DNA of 64,000 nt from NCBI RefSeq assembly GCF_964340395.1, contig NC_135570.1, positions 8,047,822 to 8,111,821 of the forward strand, written 5' to 3'. This document shows, in pieces, positions 61,483-64,000 of this stretch. How positions within the stretch are numbered: position 1 is the first letter of the stretch; each line of letters begins with the position of its first letter. A model generated the notes under the pieces. That model was not told the DNA's origin. It did no database searches and worked only from the letters and a program-made list of their open reading frames with translations. The position numbers were made by a program, and so were the translations under genes. This DNA comes from Glandiceps talaboti (lineage: Eukaryota > Hemichordata > Enteropneusta > Spengelidae).

Positions 61483-63455
61483 TTTGTCAGTGTGCTTTTG
61501 AGGCAAATTACACTACGTGGTGACTCCCAACAAAACCCAGTTTTTGATAATTTTGACTCACAAATTTTTTTCTCTTTGTAGCAATACTAAACATATATGA
61601 ATTTTTCTTTATGAATACAATAAGAAAACTGCAACACAAAGTCAGCAAGAAAATACATCTACATACCTGCAACAAAAATATTTTGGGTTTTCCAACCAGT
61701 GTTTCGCTTTTGTCTCCTCTAAAATTCTTTGTTAGTGATTCTACTGAAACTGTTCCATCAACACCATACACTATACCATCATCACCATGACTTAAAATAG
61801 CTACAACTAGACAATCACTGTCAGAATGGTCTTCACGGCTCTCTACATATGACAAAGAAAAAACACAAAATTATAATTACTTACCATCTCATGTTGTCAT
61901 TCACATAACATAATATCAATTTGTGAATAGAAAATTCAAAAGCGTTAATAATGGGTGAAATAAAAGGTTGTATCGTTATGTATACATTTGTATATAAACA
62001 TCTTCCTTGAGTTGTTACCATGACAACAATGTTTAAAGTGGCACAAGCTGAGTCTATAAGTTTTTTACTCAAGTGAAAATACTTACATAAAACCTTGTTT
62101 GAACTATTCTAGTATAATGTTAATGTTGATGGTATGCTTTCTGTGACATTGTAGTGTCATCTGGCATTGTTAGACCTAAAAAAATTGTGCTGTTCTGATT
62201 ACACTCAATTTTAGAATAGGTGGGGTAGGTAGATTTTTTTTAAAATTTCTTTTTCATGTGAGAGTATCTAGTTCAGGTAGTTATGTTTTCTGTTGTTTTC
62301 CATATGGTCTCTGTGTTATTGATTCCTTCTCTTTAGATGTAAAGCCATTACAGATTGAAAGAACAGTTTTATATTATCTTTTTAAGTTGATGGCAGTTTG
62401 CGCATCTACTATTTCTCGCGAGACTTCACAATTTTCGCGATTTTATTATTTTTTTCTCAAATATGTAAAGAAAACGTTTAGGGTTGGAAGGTGAAAATCT
62501 ACGTTGGGTCGGGTAACCAGAACCAAATAATTACTTTTTGGTCTTAGAACAGTTGATTGCATAGTACTAGGGTTTTGATTTTAAAGTGGCCATATGGATG
62601 AGAATTGGGTAGTTATTTTGGAATTTAATTTATAAAATAATTTTATCATGGCTTCCTACTTGAAAAATCAATGTGAAACAATATAGACCCAGTCTGTGTT
62701 TGTAACTCAATACAGTGCAAAAGATTAATAAATATGTAAAATGTTTGTTATTCTACGTACAATAACATACTTTTTACACATTTTTTAGCTTTGTGCAAAG
62801 TATTGAGTTACAAACACAGACTGGGTCTTTATTGTTTCACATTGATTTTTCAAGTAGAAACAAAGCCATCATAAAATTGTTTTATAAATTAAAATAAATA
62901 CCCAATCCTCACCCATATGGACACTTTATAATATTTGTACGTATAATAAATGATGTCATTGATTGTTTTTAAGGTATATATTATCAGATTTGTGTTCTAT
63001 CAAGTGCATGTGATGGTTACGTATACTTCAGCAAGTACAATGAAGGAAGTACATGTATCTTTCAAATATAAATAAAATTATGCCTAAAAATGTCTAAACT
63101 CAGTTTGTTGCCCTTTAATGTCACATGACAAGATCTTGGTAATTCAAAGACTGTATGTGTGTACGGTGTATGACTGAAGACGAGGTACTTACGTATTTGC
63201 ATAACTGCTTGCATCTTTTTGGTCGTCAAGTCATCATACTGTTTGACATCAAAACCAAGTCTAGTTAGACTTTCTGTCAACTGCTTGGCATCGACATCAG
63301 TTCCATTACGTCTGTTCATTCCTGTCTGAGGTTGGAAATGTTTGTTGTTGATAATGATAGCTGTGCCTCTCTGTGGATGTGACATGTTATACCGAAAGTC
63401 TAAATCTATAGGTTCACTCTGTGATGATATAATAGTTTTACTGGTTCCAAGTGGC
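58958..63455 (-). CDS. Executioner-type caspase (caspase-3/7-like), 3' four exons
   Basis: This is a cysteine-aspartate protease of the apoptotic pathway, cytosolic. Coding segments on the minus strand, in transcript order: 63455-63193, 61842-61667, 61208-61082 and 59193-58958 (802 bases, partial at the 5' end). All junctions are GT/AG and phases agree. The p20 subunit carries RGTAIIINNKHF, the pocket arginine in GMNRRNGTDVDA, the catalytic His in ILSHGDDG (His codon 61789-61787) and the QACRG pentapeptide (Cys codon 61205-61203). The p10 subunit carries [20 protein letters not shown] with the second pocket arginine, and ends KKQIPCTVSMLTKDLYFPSK. FDEG and QTDA in the linker are candidate inter-subunit cleavage sites. 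Similarity is best to caspases 3 and 7, less to 6. The prodomain is outside the window, so class by prodomain length cannot be judged. Orientation is convergent with TET. Confidence 0.94.
59441..59481. repeat. (AATC)n microsatellite
   Basis: Ten AATC units in the last caspase intron. Confidence 0.94.
60132..60272 (-). mobile_element. LINE-type retrotransposon 3'-end remnant
   Basis: Within a 138-codon open frame (60422-60006) the segment FFCVVPHLWNKLPLKQLRQK, continuing PTVTAFLDKIKNKNLY, matches the C-terminal tail common to many non-LTR reverse transcriptases (F..aPxLWNxLPxxLR....v..Fk..lk..L). The rest of the element is absent or too decayed to see. Lies in the caspase intron before the terminal exon. 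Confidence 0.55.
60626..61026. mobile_element. MITE family 1, best-preserved copy (caspase intron)
   Basis: 401 bp bounded by 27-base inverted termini with a single mismatch (GGACGATTGCACAATGTC, then G or A, then CACAAGCT). No coding capacity. It ends 55 bases short of the caspase donor at 61081. Confidence 0.75.
61082..61208 (-). CDS. Caspase exon: catalytic cysteine and inter-subunit linker
   Basis: Acceptor ACTTACAG, donor GTGAGT, 127 bases, phase 0 in and 1 out. It begins ACRGQKFDEG, completing QACRG with the nucleophilic cysteine, then GADQTDAAPL as linker, then [17 protein letters not shown] opening the small subunit. Confidence 0.95.
61410..61480. repeat. (CA)n microsatellite
   Basis: CA run between the catalytic-Cys and catalytic-His exons of the caspase. 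Confidence 0.94.
61667..61842 (-). CDS. Caspase exon: catalytic histidine
   Basis: Acceptor ATATGTAG, donor GTATGT, 176 bases, phase 1 in and 0 out. It encodes SREDHSDSDCLVVAILSHGD and onward through NFRGDKSETLVGKPKIFLLQ. The SHG histidine is catalytic. The final Q is the first residue of the QACRG pentapeptide, which the intron splits. Confidence 0.94.
62171..62547. mobile_element. MITE family 2, copy in caspase intron
   Basis: About 377 bp, the same termini (TAGACCTAAAAAAATTGTG and its complement) and interior as the 39.5 kb copy. Retains an intact TCTCGCGAGA at 62414-62423, which is decayed in the other copy. Confidence 0.7.
62582..62929. mobile_element. MITE family 3 (palindromic), caspase intron
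   Basis: About 348 bp, palindromic over almost its whole length. The left part contains CTTGAAAAATCAATGTGAAA and TTTGTAACTCAATAC; the right part contains their complements. Ends TAAAGTGGCCATATGGATGA. Confidence 0.75.
63193..63455 (-). CDS. Caspase exon: start of the large (p20) subunit
   Basis: Acceptor TTACATTTGCAG before 63455, donor GTAAGT at 63192-63187. 263 bases, entering with two bases of the first codon already used, leaving in phase 1. It encodes SEPIDLDFRYNMSHPQRGTA and onward to KKMQAVMQI. The IDLD preceding the conserved YNM is a plausible prodomain cleavage site. RRNGTDVDA holds an S1-pocket arginine. Confidence 0.93.
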
Positions 63456-64000
63456 CTGCAAATGTAATAAAAAATATGTAAGTTAGAAGAGTGTCGTTCA
63501 GTTTGATTAACAAACAATGCAGGTTTTCCCTGGGTACTCCAGCTTCCTCCTGCATTAACACTGAATTCATGAGGGATGGCCCTCACTGGACTTCTTGGGA
63601 GATAAGTGTTTATATACTTAAAGAACTATCAAGAATAAATAAATTTCATTTACAAAAAAAAATAAAAAAATAAACCTGCATACCGCCCTTTACAAAAACA
63701 TTGGTAGGGAAATCTGGTAAAATGACAGGGGTACTCCGGTAGATGTAACCTGCTTACCACAAAAACACTGGGTAGTAATATCTTAATCAATATTATCATA
63801 TATCCAGTATCGATTCCAATACAATTCAATGGAGAGCATACTCATCAAACCCAGCAATAATTTTCCATATCTCACCCCAGCACAATTTGCCCAAATATGG
63901 CGAGTGGCGTGCCCACTGATATCCATTTGCTCAGTGATTTGGCTTTGTTAATTTCTTCACTATATTTAGGTTTTTGGGGAATAAAATAATATTTCACTGT
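63456..64000 (-). other. Upstream caspase intron (partial)
   Basis: Sequence 5' of the first visible caspase exon. A frame continues upstream through the acceptor to 63586, but it crosses a good polypyrimidine-AG site, so I treat it as intron read-through. A fragment of the GGTAAAATGAC repeat is at about 63710. Confidence 0.5.

Noticed and set aside
63456-63586. N-terminal extension of the caspase frame starting at a methionine
   Set aside because: The frame runs through a polypyrimidine tract and AG acceptor at 63456; the downstream exon has a good phase match, so the extension is read-through of intron.

Overview
The window is animal nuclear DNA. It has spliced genes with GT/AG introns, no operons, abundant microsatellites and many short interspersed elements. 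Two protein-coding genes are certain, and they converge tail to tail. The plus strand carries a complete, CXXC-containing TET 5-methylcytosine dioxygenase of ten coding exons (19502-48611, 5076 coding bases, 1691 residues by my splice model). The minus strand carries the 3' four exons of an executioner-type caspase (63455 down to 58958) whose 5' end lies beyond the right edge. A TET that keeps CXXC and catalytic domains in one protein, as in most invertebrates, suggests a non-vertebrate bilaterian. I cannot place it more precisely from sequence alone.

Layout. Positions 1-15 kb are intergenic, CpG-rich and dominated by microsatellites and minisatellites (CTGT/CT, a 21-bp satellite, TA, GTAT, CATA) plus a roughly 140-bp degenerate repeat rich in octamer/homeodomain-like sites. 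A promoter-like patch (CCAAT box, octamer, candidate splice donor) sits near 15.4 kb. From about 17.6 kb CpG drops sharply and stays low through both genes, as expected for a methylated gene body. The first coding TET exon (CXXC) is at 19.5 kb. A 57-base exon follows at 23.1 kb, then a 12-kb intron loaded with repeats, including a 1.66-kb DNA transposon inserted inside a 55-bp minisatellite and a perfectly periodic 32-bp satellite. The catalytic exons run from 37.7 to 48.6 kb.

The 10.3 kb between the two stop codons is repeat territory: a 44-bp satellite, a cluster of long palindromic foldback elements at 52.2-54.8 kb, another foldback at 57.2-57.6 kb, a weak candidate exon at 55.8 kb and an unassigned minus-strand ORF at 58.6 kb. 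The caspase introns hold MITE copies from families also present in the TET introns, and a LINE 3'-end remnant.

Function. TET oxidises 5-methylcytosine in nuclear DNA. The caspase is a cytosolic cysteine protease of apoptosis. Nothing here shows that they act together. The strongest theme is methylation itself: the CpG landscape and the paired young and decayed transposon copies record germline methylation across the gene that encodes the demethylating enzyme.
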